From contig NZ_SGNY01000009.1 of the NCBI RefSeq assembly GCF_007002745.1, positions 62,001 to 126,000 of the forward strand: 64,000 nt of DNA. The letters are read 5' to 3'. The stretch comes from Martinezella rhizogenes. Its GTDB lineage: Bacteria > Pseudomonadota > Alphaproteobacteria > Rhizobiales > Rhizobiaceae. The stretch's first letter is position 1, and every line of letters begins with the position of its first letter. Below are positions 10,201-19,092 of this stretch, in pieces. The translations under genes were made by a program, and so were the position numbers. Under the pieces are notes generated by a model that did no database searches, was not told where the DNA came from, and saw only the letters and a list, made by a program, of their open reading frames with translations.

Positions 10201-13140
10201 GATACCTGCTTTCGCGGTCGTGACGGCCTTCGTCACTACGATATCGTCAAAAACCGAAGCCCGCTGGCCGCTGGAGTAGACGCCGACGGTGCCGCCGGAA
10301 AGCGGCGCGTTCGTATCCACGACAGGACCGCCAAAGACGTTCTTGTCACCGAGGAAGACGTTGATGGAGCCGCCGACCATCGCAACGGTCAGCGGAATTT
10401 CCATATTGTAGGGCGTGCCTTCCTTCACCTCGGCAAGCACGACCGACTTTCCGTCGGCGACCTTTACGAGCTGGCGACGGTTCGTTTCGCCATCCATGGC
10501 GAAGCGGTAGTAGTTGTTCGCGTCCTTATAATAGAAGTAGACGCCCATCGCATCGTTATCGAGTTGCGTCAGCGTCGCCTCGAAGACGTAGTCGTTCCAG
10601 GTCGCTGACTGGGCGCCGATATAAACGAGCTTGTTGCCGGCCGCATCGCTCTGGTCGAAAAGCGCGGCTTCTGGGGCGGCAAGACCAGCGGTCGCGGTCG
10701 GACGGGAAAACACCGTGCCCTTCAGCAGGAACCGGCCGGTATTGCCATCGGCAGCCCCGAAATCGGTGGCCCAGCCGTCGGCTTTGCCGTCGTTGAAGTT
10801 TTCAATGAGCAGGGTGCGGTCGCCGCGTACCAGAACATCGACTTTATCAGTGGTCTTGACGCCATTGGCGTCCGTTGCCGTGAGCGTCAGCTTGTGCTTG
10901 CCAAGAGCGAGATCAACTGAAGCCTCCCTGCCTTCTGCAACGACGTCGCCATTTTTATCTGTCCAGACGAAGCTTTGAATCTCACCAGCCAACAGCGACT
11001 TTGCGGCCGACAGAGAGACAGCAGCGGAAGATGCGCCGGTGGAGGCGTTGGCGACGATGTCATCCCCGGCCTCAGCCATGGCGCGCGCCGTGCCGTGGCC
11101 GACATGGACGTTCTCGAACACTTCCTGATGGCCGCGATAATAACCGGTCAGGCCATCGCGATCGAGTTCCGGCTTGGTGCGATAACCGTCGAGATAGTCG
11201 TCGAAGGCCGTGAAATAGGTTTCGGTGGTGATACGGTTATTGTCGGGATCGATGGTGATCAGGCGCATCGCACCGTTGCCGCCATTATTACCGCGGGATT
11301 CGACGCCGTTTCCGGTGATTTCACGCGATACACCGTTCTGGTAGTTGACCAGAAACTGGAAGACTGGCTCGCCATACTGGTTGTACGTGATGTCGGTTTC
11401 CGCGCCATCGCCGAAAATGTGCCCGGAGAAGGTCATGATGATGTTCGGATAACGGGCAAGCAGGGCACGGGCGACATATTCGCCATCGTTTGCGCCGCGC
11501 TGGTCGTTGCGCATGCCGTAGTCGTAACCGGCACCTTCGTCGTAAAGCGGCAGGGCCAGATTATCCTGGCGCGTTGCATAGCTGGTCAGCGAGTGGGTGG
11601 CCAGCATGACGCGATGGTCGGGGAATTTCTCGATGACATCGCCCGCCCAGCGGATCACGTCGTCGCGCGGGCCGAATTCGAGTGAGATCGACAGCCATTT
11701 GGTGCCATCGGGCGCGGTGAAGGTGCTGTAGGTGTTGCGCGCGGCGGCCTGTTCCTGATCGTAGGCGCCGCCGAAGACGCCGGCATTGGTCGCGGCTTGC
11801 TTTTCGGCAGAGAAGCGGCGGTCCAGTTCAACGGAGGTGTGGTCAGCCGCGCTTCCGCCATTAGCCTGATCGTGGTTGCCCGGAAGCAGCGCGTAAGGCA
11901 CCTTACCGTCAAGCTTGCGCAGCGCCGGTTCGGCGATGTCCCATTCGGCCGGGCGGTTGTTCTGGGTTATATCTCCGACATGGCTCATGAAGACGATTTT
12001 GTGGCTATCGCGATTGTCGACCAGCCATTGCGTCATCTCGCCGAACAGGTGCTTGATACCGTCATTGGAGGTATAGTCCTGCGTGTCAGGGAACACTGCG
12101 ATGGTGTAGGCATTCGGGCCGGCGACACGCACGCGGAAGTCGTCCGTAACGCTCTTGCCGGCGCTATCAGTTGCCGTCACTCGGATATCGGAATGACCAA
12201 GGGCGGCAAAATCGAGCGTCAGCTTGTTGCCGTCCGTCAATACCGCATCCACAGTCTCGTTCTTACTGTTCTGAACCGTAAATGTGAGCTTCTCACCGGA
12301 GAAATGCTTCGACAGATCAATGGTCACATTCGCCGTATCCGGCGTAACCATCATGTCCTTGATCGCAGACGTTTTAATAACTGCGGCCGTATCGACTGCG
12401 GGTTTTTCACCGATGGCAAGAATACCGGCCTGAGCCGGTGTCTTAAATTCCAGGGTCGTGCCTTTACCAGTGACTGTACCACCTCCCATAACCGGTGAGG
12501 CCGAGCCTTCGGCGAAACGGGTTTCGAGGACGCCAACCTTTTCGGCCTCCACCTTCATCTCGACCGGCAAAATGCCAGTGGCCTTGGGGCCTCCGAGATA
12601 GGATACCTCGTCAGCAGTCAGAGCCTGTTTGAGGAACAGAAAATTGCTAAGATAACCGGGCGAAGTCTCACCATCCTCGTCAGAGAAGATCAGGAAGCCC
12701 TTGGTCATGTCGATGGCAAAGCGACCAGCACCGGATGCCGCAATCTTCTGCTCGGCGACGAATTCCCCATTAATATATTTCTTCATCGAAACCGCGCCGC
12801 TGGCGTCCGTTTCGATTGTCAGGCCTATGCGGTTCCACGCGTCCAGTCTGGCGGTGCCGCGATAATCGCTGCTGATGCCGAGACCATAGCTGTCACCGCT
12901 TGCCTTGCCGAAAATATCACCGTCGCTGACGTTGGTAAGGTCGGTCTGGAGAAATGGCATCCAACCGGAGGAGCCATTCTTCGGGAAATAAACGTCATAA
13001 ACGAGGCTGTAGGACGTCGCCATGCCGGTACCATTCGGCGAGACCAGAATGCCCTGTTGCTGCGACAGCCGCGGAATGGCCAGCAGCCAGTCGGAAGAGG
13101 ATTCGATGGGATTGGCGATCGGATTTTGGGAGGTCGTCAT
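7204..13140 (-). CDS. Giant RTX protein with calcineurin-like phosphoesterase domain
   Basis: The protein has 1978 residues. Visible parts in order: an N-terminal LamG/concanavalin-like region (about 1-190); a metallophosphoesterase domain (about 345-640) with FPDTQDY, HVGDITQ, LPGNHDQ, LATHSL and SGHIFGD metal ligands; two PKD-like plus jelly-roll units starting near residues 720 and 1010; a first block of RTX calcium repeats (about 1313-1400, GGxGxD type); cadherin/VCBS-like repeats (about 1485-1790) marked by NDAPV; and a second RTX block (about 1793-1903). The C-terminus ends in DFRFA, fitting a type I secretion signal. It should be secreted through the adjacent exporter and bind calcium outside the cell. 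The substrate of the phosphoesterase domain is not evident; phosphodiesters or nucleotides are possible. The metal-ligand motifs look complete. Confidence 0.88.
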   Translation of the reverse strand: MTTSQNPIANPIESSSDWLLAIPRLSQQQGILVSPNGTGMATSYSLVYDVYFPKNGSSGWMPFLQTDLTNVSDGDIFGKASGDSYGLGISSDYRGTARLDAWNRIGLTIETDASGAVSMKKYINGEFVAEQKIAASGAGRFAIDMTKGFLIFSDEDGETSPGYLSNFLFLKQALTADEVSYLGGPKATGILPVEMKVEAEKVGVLETRFAEGSASPVMGGGTVTGKGTTLEFKTPAQAGILAIGEKPAVDTAAVIKTSAIKDMMVTPDTANVTIDLSKHFSGEKLTFTVQNSKNETVDAVLTDGNKLTLDFAALGHSDIRVTATDSAGKSVTDDFRVRVAGPNAYTIAVFPDTQDYTSNDGIKHLFGEMTQWLVDNRDSHKIVFMSHVGDITQNNRPAEWDIAEPALRKLDGKVPYALLPGNHDQANGGSAADHTSVELDRRFSAEKQAATNAGVFGGAYDQEQAAARNTYSTFTAPDGTKWLSISLEFGPRDDVIRWAGDVIEKFPDHRVMLATHSLTSYATRQDNLALPLYDEGAGYDYGMRNDQRGANDGEYVARALLARYPNIIMTFSGHIFGDGAETDITYNQYGEPVFQFLVNYQNGVSREITGNGVESRGNNGGNGAMRLITIDPDNNRITTETYFTAFDDYLDGYRTKPELDRDGLTGYYRGHQEVFENVHVGHGTARAMAEAGDDIVANASTGASSAAVSLSAAKSLLAGEIQSFVWTDKNGDVVAEGREASVDLALGKHKLTLTATDANGVKTTDKVDVLVRGDRTLLIENFNDGKADGWATDFGAADGNTGRFLLKGTVFSRPTATAGLAAPEAALFDQSDAAGNKLVYIGAQSATWNDYVFEATLTQLDNDAMGVYFYYKDANNYYRFAMDGETNRRQLVKVADGKSVVLAEVKEGTPYNMEIPLTVAMVGGSINVFLGDKNVFGGPVVDTNAPLSGGTVGVYSSGQRASVFDDIVVTKAVTTAKAGIDQRTYDIDGDGKASVTLDASGSFGPEQLTDFTWTDLKGNVVATGKKADVILDAGVNKLLLKVTAANGSISTDRIDITVVERTKILAAEDFSSAAAMARFKIVDEGEFGGIGPDGKSSEWLISNGKLLQTTGLASRELTWSGATNSDYYKRGWSPMGDGVNVLRLGTYALFQDPAALAWTDYAVEATFQTPDKDGLGFLFRYQDSKNYYKLELDADGILDRSPGNGAGSIFNLVRMKNGIEEILAQVPGKYEPGQAMKLRAEVVGDKITAFLNDEALFAYPIGDRELDAGTFGLYSWGNAGLTFDNLTVVDLKSGLDAGNIISGTDGHDLLEAKTADATILGHDGNDTLLGSTGDDRLDGGNGDDALIGGAGRDGLSGGAGDDKLWGDAGDDMISGGLGDDFIEGGRGNDLLIGGDGSDLYRYGRGDGSDIIIEAAPAARGTDILYLHDINRSEAVLRKYGQSVEIELAGGEKLSLRNQLADGGIEMLRFADGTNLGREAITKGLVNRGPAAVSETLAAINEDAVSFLIPFSALLANDKDADLDVLAVASVFRVIGGTAVLEETGIRFTAAANFNGKASFSYKIADGRGGSSEATAAFTIKPVNDAPVTASIAVTTDEDIALKGTVVASDVDGDTLSYAIKTGANASKGTVAMDAATGEWTYTPNTNVNGTDSFTVVVSDGKGASVESVVTVTVAPVNDAPVTVADRIALPEKDKASFDLVANDTDVEGDRLALVSIAVTAVAGLAITNQQAAAAFSVVDGKLIVDPSSVFAALEDGQQATVTLSYMVRDANGGEAEGTTTVTVDGYTEYNIVEGGGGNDMLIGTSRKDMLEGGDGDDTMVAGEGNDMVDAGAGNDRVLAGEGNDVIDGGAGNDVLMGGSGNDVISGGAGHDTLNGGAGDDTLSGGTGNDTLTGGSGADTFVFAAGNGRDVVTDFETGAEGKDVVQLSKDVFSDYQALIASGSFTNGENGAEIAFNDGSSITFANVKTEQFAIDDFRFA

Positions 13141-13309
13141 CTCATTGGCCTTTTTGCGTGAAACGGGTTGGCCCTTTGGCCATGCCGGTACGATTAAGGA
13201 CGGGGACTAACGCGCCGATGACGAATTCCTAACAAAGTGTAAACGCGCCATAGCGTTTTCCCATGCCCGCCATCGGTTTCGCAGCGGGGTAAACGAAACC
13301 TTCCCGCAG

Positions 13310-13327
13310 GCGTCATGGAGTTGTCAG
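13310..13327 (+). promoter_or_regulatory. Possible PHO-box-like direct repeat
   Basis: GCGTCAT-GGAG-TTGTCAG matches 10 of 14 positions of a CTGTCAT-N4-CTGTCAT direct repeat. It sits in the 252-base divergent region between the RTX gene and the LysR gene, which otherwise shows no clear structure. The match is modest and could be chance. Confidence 0.25.
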
Positions 13328-13392
13328 CGTTTTCACGGATAATTACTCCGCATCGGCGCCAGTCGTGTCGACCGGCGGCAGAACAGGACCCC

Positions 13393-14253
13393 ATGTCGAC
13401 CACGCAGCTGAAGGCCTTTCATATCGTCGCGCAATCGGGCGGTTTTTCCCAGGCTGCACGGGACATGGCGATAAGCCAGTCAACGCTTTCGGCCCATGTT
13501 CGGGAACTGGAGGCGATCAGCGGCGTGAACCTTCTGGAAAGAAAACCGCGGGGGGTGAGCCTCAGTCCGCAGGGCGAACGCCTGTTCGAAATCACCGCGC
13601 GCCTGTTCCAGGCGGAAAATGAGGCGAAGGCCCTGCTTCGCGGTGGGGAAAGTGCCGCCGGCGGGCACCTGCGCGTTGCAGCCGATGGCCCCATCCTGCC
13701 GCTTCCCATTCTTTCACGGCTGAAGGCCGAGCGGCCGCAGCTGACCTTTTCCCTTTCGGTCGACAATTCGGCACGGGTGGTGGAGCAGATCATCGACTAC
13801 AGGGCCGATGTCGCCATCACCGCCCGCGCACCCGACGATCCGCGCCTTTACGGTGTCAAATTTCTCAGCATGCGGCTTGGTTTATGCGTACCCGTCTCGC
13901 ATCCGCTGGCTGCGCGGCAGAACGTCCTTATGGCCGAACTGGAAGGCCTGTCCTTCGTCATGCGCGAGCGTGGATCGCGCACGCGTGAAATCTTCGAAAA
14001 GAACCTCGCCGATCACGGCATCTCCATCCAGCCCGTGATCGAAATCTCCTCCAGAGAAGGCGTGCGGGAAGCGATTGCCAACGGGGTGGGGTGCGGTGTG
14101 GTCGCCGATCTGGAGTTCGGCCACGATGCGCGACTTTCCTTCGTTCCTCTGGGCGACGCCCGCGAACTGATCGACGAATACGCCGTCTGCCTTGCCGAGA
14201 GGCGGCATCTGCCGCTATTGCGCCGGTTCATCGAGGAAGCCGGACGGGCCTGA
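13393..14253 (+). CDS. LysR-family transcriptional regulator
   Basis: This 286-residue protein begins with a winged helix-turn-helix (MSTTQLKAFHIVAQSG, with SQSTLSAHVRELE as the recognition region) and continues into a periplasmic-binding-like effector domain (about 90-285). The ATG at 13393 gives the standard LysR N-terminus; an upstream ATG at 13315 adds unrelated residues. It is divergent from the RTX gene and convergent with napC (30 bases between stops). LysR proteins often control a divergent neighbour, so the RTX/secretion operon is a candidate target. No effector can be read from the sequence. Confidence 0.88.
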   Translation: MSTTQLKAFHIVAQSGGFSQAARDMAISQSTLSAHVRELEAISGVNLLERKPRGVSLSPQGERLFEITARLFQAENEAKALLRGGESAAGGHLRVAADGPILPLPILSRLKAERPQLTFSLSVDNSARVVEQIIDYRADVAITARAPDDPRLYGVKFLSMRLGLCVPVSHPLAARQNVLMAELEGLSFVMRERGSRTREIFEKNLADHGISIQPVIEISSREGVREAIANGVGCGVVADLEFGHDARLSFVPLGDARELIDEYAVCLAERRHLPLLRRFIEEAGRA

Positions 14254-14283
14254 CCCCGGCTTCCCATGCCCCGCATCTGATGC

Positions 14284-14985
14284 TCAGAAAACGTTCCTGT
14301 GCACATCGCTCATGGCGCGGCGCAAGTCATCGACCGCAGACGCCGTCTGTCCCGGTTCATCGTTGAGCGCCGGCGGCATTTTCCAGCCGGGATCGATGCC
14401 TTCCATATTCGGCAATTCATGGGCGATGCCCTTGTGGCAATCGATGCAGGTGGCCTTGCCCGTCAGCAGATATTTTGAATGAATGTCGGCAGCACGCTGC
14501 GTCTGCTTGGTAAAGTCCATGGCGGCGGAGGAATGGCAATTGCGGCATTCCAGGCTGTCATTGGCTTTGAGGCGCGACCATTCGTGTTGTGCAAGCTCAA
14601 GGCGATGGTCGAGAAACTTCTTGCGCGTATCGATGGTGCCAAAGATCTTGCCCCAGACCTCCTTGGAAGCCTGCATCTTGCGGGCAATCTTGTCCGTCCA
14701 TTCATGCGGCACATGGCAATCCGGGCAGGAGGCGCGCACGCCGGAACGGTTGGAGAAATGCACCGTCCGCGTCAGCTCTTCATAAACATTCGCCCGCATC
14801 TCGTGGCAGGAAATGCAGAAGGCCTCCTTGTTGGTCATTTCAAGCGCGGTGTTGAAGGCGCCCCAGAACATCACCCCGCCAACGAAGCCGCCGAGGGTTA
14901 GAAAAGCAAGGCTGAGCGTGGCGGCCGGCGTCGTCAGAACCACCCACAGCCAGGCGAGGAGCTTTTTCACACGGGCGATCATCAT
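14284..14985 (-). CDS. napC: NapC, tetraheme quinol dehydrogenase of nitrate reductase
   Basis: The 233-residue NapC/NirT-type cytochrome has one N-terminal membrane helix (about 13-40) and four CxxCH heme sites: CISCH, CPDCH, CRNCH and CIDCH. It takes electrons from membrane quinol and passes them to NapB. Its ATG overlaps the napB stop (ATGA), indicating translational coupling. It is the last gene of napEFDABC and ends near the convergent LysR gene; no strong terminator is visible in the 30-base gap. Confidence 0.95.
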   Translation of the reverse strand: MMIARVKKLLAWLWVVLTTPAATLSLAFLTLGGFVGGVMFWGAFNTALEMTNKEAFCISCHEMRANVYEELTRTVHFSNRSGVRASCPDCHVPHEWTDKIARKMQASKEVWGKIFGTIDTRKKFLDHRLELAQHEWSRLKANDSLECRNCHSSAAMDFTKQTQRAADIHSKYLLTGKATCIDCHKGIAHELPNMEGIDPGWKMPPALNDEPGQTASAVDDLRRAMSDVHRNVF

Positions 14986-15446
14986 TCGCTACCCGCCGGT
15001 TTGACACCCATTTCGCTCATGTCCTGAAAGGTGTTGGGCACGAGCGGCCGCGTATCGGCCTGCGGCACATGGCAGGCTGTGCAGAAATAGCGACGTGGTG
15101 AAACATCCGCCAGCATCTGGCCTTCCCGCGTCATGTAATGGGTGACGCTGATCATCGGCGCGCCGGAGTCCTGCGTGAATTCGCGCTTGTGACAGGACAG
15201 ACAGCGGTTGGTATTGACAGAAAGCTGGTAACCGTCGATCGAATGCGGGATGACCGGCGGCTGCTCTGGATAGGCACGCATGCGCCTGAAATCGTCGATC
15301 ACCCATTTCGGCAGGGGTTTGGCCGGCTCGGTCCTCATGGCATCGCCGCGCGGGCCGGACAATTCCGGCACCATCTGCGCAACGGCTCCCGTCGCCAGCG
15401 CCACGACCAGAAGCGTGGCGGCGATCCATCCGTGTTTCCTGATCAT
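14982..15446 (-). CDS. napB: NapB, diheme cytochrome subunit of periplasmic nitrate reductase
   Basis: The 154-residue protein has a signal peptide ([20 protein letters not shown], cleaved after about AVAQ) and two heme sites, CLSCH and CTACH. It hands electrons from NapC to NapA in the periplasm. The ATG at 15446 overlaps the napA stop as ATGA. A longer open frame extends to 15761 but would lie inside napA and lacks any export signal at that start. Length and heme spacing fit the family. Confidence 0.95.
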   Translation of the reverse strand: MIRKHGWIAATLLVVALATGAVAQMVPELSGPRGDAMRTEPAKPLPKWVIDDFRRMRAYPEQPPVIPHSIDGYQLSVNTNRCLSCHKREFTQDSGAPMISVTHYMTREGQMLADVSPRRYFCTACHVPQADTRPLVPNTFQDMSEMGVKPAGSE

Positions 15447-17947
15447 GCGACTGGCTCTATCTTGACTGCGCATTTCTTGAAATCCGTCTGCTTGGAGATG
15501 GGATCGGTTGCGTCGAGAGTCACCTTGTTGATCAACTGGCTGGCGTCGAACCAGGGAACGAAGATGACGCCGGGCGGCATGCGGTTGCGGCCGCGCGTTT
15601 CCACGCGGGAGCGGATTTCGCCACGGCGCGAGACGATGCGGATTTCCGCACCCTGATTGAGCCCGCGCTTGCGCGCATCCGCGGCATTCATGAAACAGCG
15701 CGCCCCGGGAAAGGCCTTGTAGAGTTCCGGCACGCGCATGGTCATGGAGCCGGAATGCCAATGCTCCAGCACGCGGCCCGTCACCAGCCAGGTGTCGAAT
15801 TCCTCATCGGGAGATTCCGCCGGCGGCTCGTAAGGCACGGCGATGATGACCGCCTTGCCATCCTTGTTGCCGTAGAACTTCACGCCTTCACCCGGTTTGA
15901 CGTAGGGGTCGTAACCCTCGCGGTAACGCCACAGCGTTTCCTTGCCGTCCACCACAGGCCAGCGCATGCCGCGCACCTCGTGATAGGCATCGTAAGGCGC
16001 CAGATCGTGGCCGTGACCGCGCCCGAAGGCGGCATATTCCTCGAACAGACCCTTCTGCAGGTAGAAACCGAAATCCGTGGATTCCTGGTTCTTATAATCC
16101 GCATTGATCTCGCTCAGCGGGAACTTGCCGACATCGCAATCTTTGTAGAGAACCTCAAACAGCGTTTTGCCGCGATAGTCCGGATTGGCGTCCAGCAGTT
16201 CCGCCGGCCACACCTCGTCGGTGGTGAAGCGCTTGGAAAACTCCACCAGCTGCCACAGATCGGAACGCGCCTCGCCCGACGCCTCCACCAGCTGGTGCCA
16301 GACATGGGTGCGCCGCTCGGCATTGCCATAGGCCCCTTCCTTCTCCACCCACATGGCGGCCGGCAGAATGAGGTCGGCGCTCATGGCGGTGATGGTCGGA
16401 TAAGCATCCGAGACCACGATGAAGTTTTCGGGATTGCGATAACCGAGATAGGTCTCGTTCTTGGTGTTGGGACCGGCCTGAACGTTGTTGTTGACCTGTA
16501 CCCAATAGAAATTCAGCTTGCCGTCATGCAGCATGCGATCCTGCTGCACGGCGTGGTAACCCGGCTTTTCCGGGATGACACCGTGCGGTATGCGCCAGAT
16601 TTCTTCGGCATGTTTGCGGTGTTCCGGGTTGGTCACCGTCATGTCGGCCGGCAGGCGGTGGGCAAAGGTTCCCACCTCACGCGCCGTGCCGCAGGCCGAT
16701 GGCTGGCCGGTGAGCGAGAACGGGCTGTTGCCCGGCTCGGAAATCTTGCCGGTCAGAAGGTGGATATTATAGACCATCTGGTTGGCCCAGACGCCGCGAA
16801 CATGCTGGTTGAAACCCATGGTCCAGAGCGACATGACCTTGCGTTTCGGGTCGGCATAAAGCTCGGCCAGTTCTTCCAGGAAACCGGCTTCAACCCCGGT
16901 CATGGCAACGGTTTTTTCCAGCGTGTATTCGGAGACGAATTCCGTGAAGGTCTCAAAATCGATCGCTTCCGTCTTGGTCGGATCGGCGGAATTGGCGGCA
17001 TTCACCTCCACCGGATTGTCGGGCCGCAGGCCATAACCGATATCGGTGACACCACGCACGAATTTCGTGTGGTTCTTCACGAAGTCTTCGTTGACGCGGC
17101 CGGTCTTGATGATGTGGTTGGCGATGTAATTGAGGATAACGAGGTCCGTACCCGGTTTGAAGATGATCGGAACATCGGCCAGATCCATGCTGCGATGGGT
17201 GAAGGTCGAAAGCACCGCCACCTTCACGTGGTCAAAGCCCAGACGCCGGTCGGCAATACGGGTCCACAGAATGGGATGCATCTCCGCCATGTTCGAGCCC
17301 CAGAGCACGAAAGCATCGGCATGTTCGAAATCGTCGTAACAGCCCATCGGCTCGTCCATGCCGAAGGTGCGCATGAAGGCGTAAGCGGCCGAAGCCATGC
17401 AGTGACGGGCATTGGGATCAAGATTGTTGGAACGGAAACCGGCGCGCATCAGCTTGGTTGCCGCATAACCTTCGAAGATCGTCCACTGGCCCGAGCCGAA
17501 CATGCCGACGGCTGTCGGCCCCTTCTCCTTCAACACCCGCTTGCACTGCTGCGCCATCACGTCGAAGGCCTCGTCCCAGCTCACCGGCTCGAACTCGCCA
17601 TCCTTGGCGTAGATGCCGTTTCTCTTGCGCAGAAGCGGGGTTTGCAGCCGGTCCTTGCCGTACATGATCTTGGACAGGAAATAGCCCTTGATGCAGTTGA
17701 GGCCACGATTGACCTCCGCCTGCATGTCGCCATGGGTGGCGACAACCTTACCTTCCTTGACACCGACCATGACGCCGCAGCCTGTGCCGCAGAAACGACA
17801 GGGCGCCTTGGACCATTTGATCTGCAATGCGGAAACACCGCCCGGCACCGGCTGGGCGGCGGCCGGCAGCGCAATGCCCGCCGTTGCCGCCGCAATGCCG
17901 GCGGCATGGGCCTTCAATAGATCACGCCGCGTCAGTTCGCTGCTCAT
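15443..17947 (-). CDS. napA: NapA, catalytic subunit of periplasmic nitrate reductase
   Basis: The 834-residue enzyme reduces nitrate to nitrite in the periplasm. A Tat signal ([11 protein letters not shown], ending near PAAAQP) is followed by the 4Fe-4S motif [10 protein letters not shown] with the later cysteine in GLNCIKGYF. The molybdenum ligand cysteine lies in NARHCMAS. The remaining sequence is that of a bis-MGD molybdoenzyme of usual length. The ATG at 17947 has AGGAG eight bases upstream; a longer start at 17998 would place residues before the Tat signal. It overlaps napD by 26 bases and napB by 4. Confidence 0.97.
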   Translation of the reverse strand: MSSELTRRDLLKAHAAGIAAATAGIALPAAAQPVPGGVSALQIKWSKAPCRFCGTGCGVMVGVKEGKVVATHGDMQAEVNRGLNCIKGYFLSKIMYGKDRLQTPLLRKRNGIYAKDGEFEPVSWDEAFDVMAQQCKRVLKEKGPTAVGMFGSGQWTIFEGYAATKLMRAGFRSNNLDPNARHCMASAAYAFMRTFGMDEPMGCYDDFEHADAFVLWGSNMAEMHPILWTRIADRRLGFDHVKVAVLSTFTHRSMDLADVPIIFKPGTDLVILNYIANHIIKTGRVNEDFVKNHTKFVRGVTDIGYGLRPDNPVEVNAANSADPTKTEAIDFETFTEFVSEYTLEKTVAMTGVEAGFLEELAELYADPKRKVMSLWTMGFNQHVRGVWANQMVYNIHLLTGKISEPGNSPFSLTGQPSACGTAREVGTFAHRLPADMTVTNPEHRKHAEEIWRIPHGVIPEKPGYHAVQQDRMLHDGKLNFYWVQVNNNVQAGPNTKNETYLGYRNPENFIVVSDAYPTITAMSADLILPAAMWVEKEGAYGNAERRTHVWHQLVEASGEARSDLWQLVEFSKRFTTDEVWPAELLDANPDYRGKTLFEVLYKDCDVGKFPLSEINADYKNQESTDFGFYLQKGLFEEYAAFGRGHGHDLAPYDAYHEVRGMRWPVVDGKETLWRYREGYDPYVKPGEGVKFYGNKDGKAVIIAVPYEPPAESPDEEFDTWLVTGRVLEHWHSGSMTMRVPELYKAFPGARCFMNAADARKRGLNQGAEIRIVSRRGEIRSRVETRGRNRMPPGVIFVPWFDASQLINKVTLDATDPISKQTDFKKCAVKIEPVA

Positions 17948-18209
17948 CGCCGCCTGTCTCCTCTGTGTCGACGTGTTCGAAAACCATGTTGGCGGCAATC
18001 ACACCGTCGAGTGTCGAAATATAAGTGAGCGTATCGCCCAACATGCCGGTGCTCGTGCCGTCTATGACGATGACAATTTTGCCGTTGCCCTCGCCATGAA
18101 CCTCGACATTGTCGAGCGTTAAAAGCGTTGCGAACACGGCGTCCCGCATCTGCGGCATCACCGCCACTACAGCGCTTGAGACATGATACCGGCCTGTATT
18201 TTCAGGCAT
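17922..18209 (-). CDS. napD: NapD, chaperone for NapA maturation
   Basis: This 95-residue cytosolic protein fits the NapD family: a short ferredoxin-like fold with [12 protein letters not shown] at the start and IVIVIDG and MVFEHVD later. NapD binds the Tat signal of NapA and holds back export until the cofactor is inserted. It overlaps napF by 8 bases and napA by 26, a tightly packed operon. The C-terminal acidic tail is not typical of any motif. Confidence 0.92.
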   Translation of the reverse strand: MPENTGRYHVSSAVVAVMPQMRDAVFATLLTLDNVEVHGEGNGKIVIVIDGTSTGMLGDTLTYISTLDGVIAANMVFEHVDTEETGGDEQRTDAA

Positions 18210-18702
18210 ATTGCATCTCCGTGGCTGTTTCCTTGATCTTGATCACACCCGTCGGGCAGACGGACACACAGGCCCCGCAGCCGGTGCAGGCATCCTCAAT
18301 AAGCTCGGGGACGAAGGGGCCGCCGCGGCGGGGGTGAAACCGGATGGCCTCGGTCGGACAGGCATCGCGGCAGGCCTGACAATCGACATTGCCGAAGGCG
18401 AGACACCCATCGCCAATCGCCATGACATGATCGAAGCGCTGCGCCGCAGGGACGGCAAAAACCGGCTCGGGACAGGCTTCCGCGCATTTGCCGCAGAAGG
18501 TGCATTCCCCGGCCGAGAAATCGACCGAAGGCAAGCCACCAGACATGGTGATGATGCCAGTGGGACAGGCTTCAACGCATTTTGCGCAACCGCTGCAGGC
18601 GGCGAGGTCGCTCAACGCGACCCCGGGGGGACAGATACGTGTTTCCCGTTTTTGTCCGCCGCGCAGAAAATCACGCCGGCTGAGAGAGACTTGCATCGTC
18701 AT
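18202..18702 (-). CDS. napF: NapF, ferredoxin-type 4Fe-4S protein
   Basis: The protein has 166 residues and four cysteine clusters: CSGCAKCVEACP, CTFCGKCAEACP, a looser CQACRDACP and CTGCGACVSVCP. This is the NapF pattern of several 4Fe-4S centres. NapF is thought to act in the cytoplasm with NapA maturation, possibly supplying electrons for iron-sulfur or molybdenum centre assembly. The N-terminal SRRDFLRGG looks like a Tat motif but NapF proteins are normally kept inside. The gene starts 6 bases after the napE stop. Confidence 0.93.
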   Translation of the reverse strand: MTMQVSLSRRDFLRGGQKRETRICPPGVALSDLAACSGCAKCVEACPTGIITMSGGLPSVDFSAGECTFCGKCAEACPEPVFAVPAAQRFDHVMAIGDGCLAFGNVDCQACRDACPTEAIRFHPRRGGPFVPELIEDACTGCGACVSVCPTGVIKIKETATEMQYA

Positions 18703-18708
18703 TCGCCC

Positions 18709-18894
18709 TCAATGGCCGGGCGGCCCCGGCGGCCCGTAAATGATCTGGAACATCCAGACGATGAAGCCATAGGCTCCGACAAATCCGACCGCCAGCACAG
18801 GCCAGATCCCAAAGGCCAGAACGGCGAAGGTAATAAGCTCCCTTGTCCTGCTCGGCTTTCCATCTGCGTGTAGAGGCGCGACTATTTTGGGCAT
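18709..18894 (-). CDS. napE: NapE, small membrane protein of the nap operon
   Basis: This 61-residue protein has a single long hydrophobic segment (ELITFAVLAFGIWPVLAVGF) and ends in PPGPPGH, as in NapE of other Nap operons. Its role is unknown. The ATG at 18894 has AGGGAA nine bases upstream; a start at 18951 would add 19 residues without family likeness. It is the first gene of the operon. Confidence 0.85.
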   Translation of the reverse strand: MPKIVAPLHADGKPSRTRELITFAVLAFGIWPVLAVGFVGAYGFIVWMFQIIYGPPGPPGH

Positions 18895-18981
18895 ATTCGC
18901 GTTTCCCTGTTCGGTTCGAGTTATCATCGGCCAAAAGGCAGAAATATTCAACCACTTGATTTTATTGATTATTTATTAGAA

Positions 18982-18995
18982 ATAACATTCATCAA
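18982..18995 (-). promoter_or_regulatory. Weak FNR-type site upstream of napE
   Basis: On the minus strand the site reads TTGATGAATGTTAT: one perfect FNR half-site and one poor half. It lies about 90 bases before the napE start in an AT-rich promoter region. A second loose candidate, TTATCATCGGCCAA, is at 18921-18934. Confidence 0.3.
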
Positions 18996-19092
18996 TAGTG
19001 CTGGCCTAAGTCACTGATTTCATATTGCGCTTTTGCCGAAAAAATAATCAGGCCACACGAAAGCGTCGAAGGCGGGAGGAGCACGTTGCGCC

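Noticed and set aside
15755..17920. A 721-codon frame antisense to napA
   Set aside because: The sense strand encodes a clear NapA with all cofactor motifs; the antisense protein is rich in histidine and arginine, as expected for a shadow.
18202..18702. NapF as a Tat-exported protein because of SRRDFLRGG
   Set aside because: The motif lacks a following hydrophobic stretch, and NapF proteins are known to stay in the cytoplasm.
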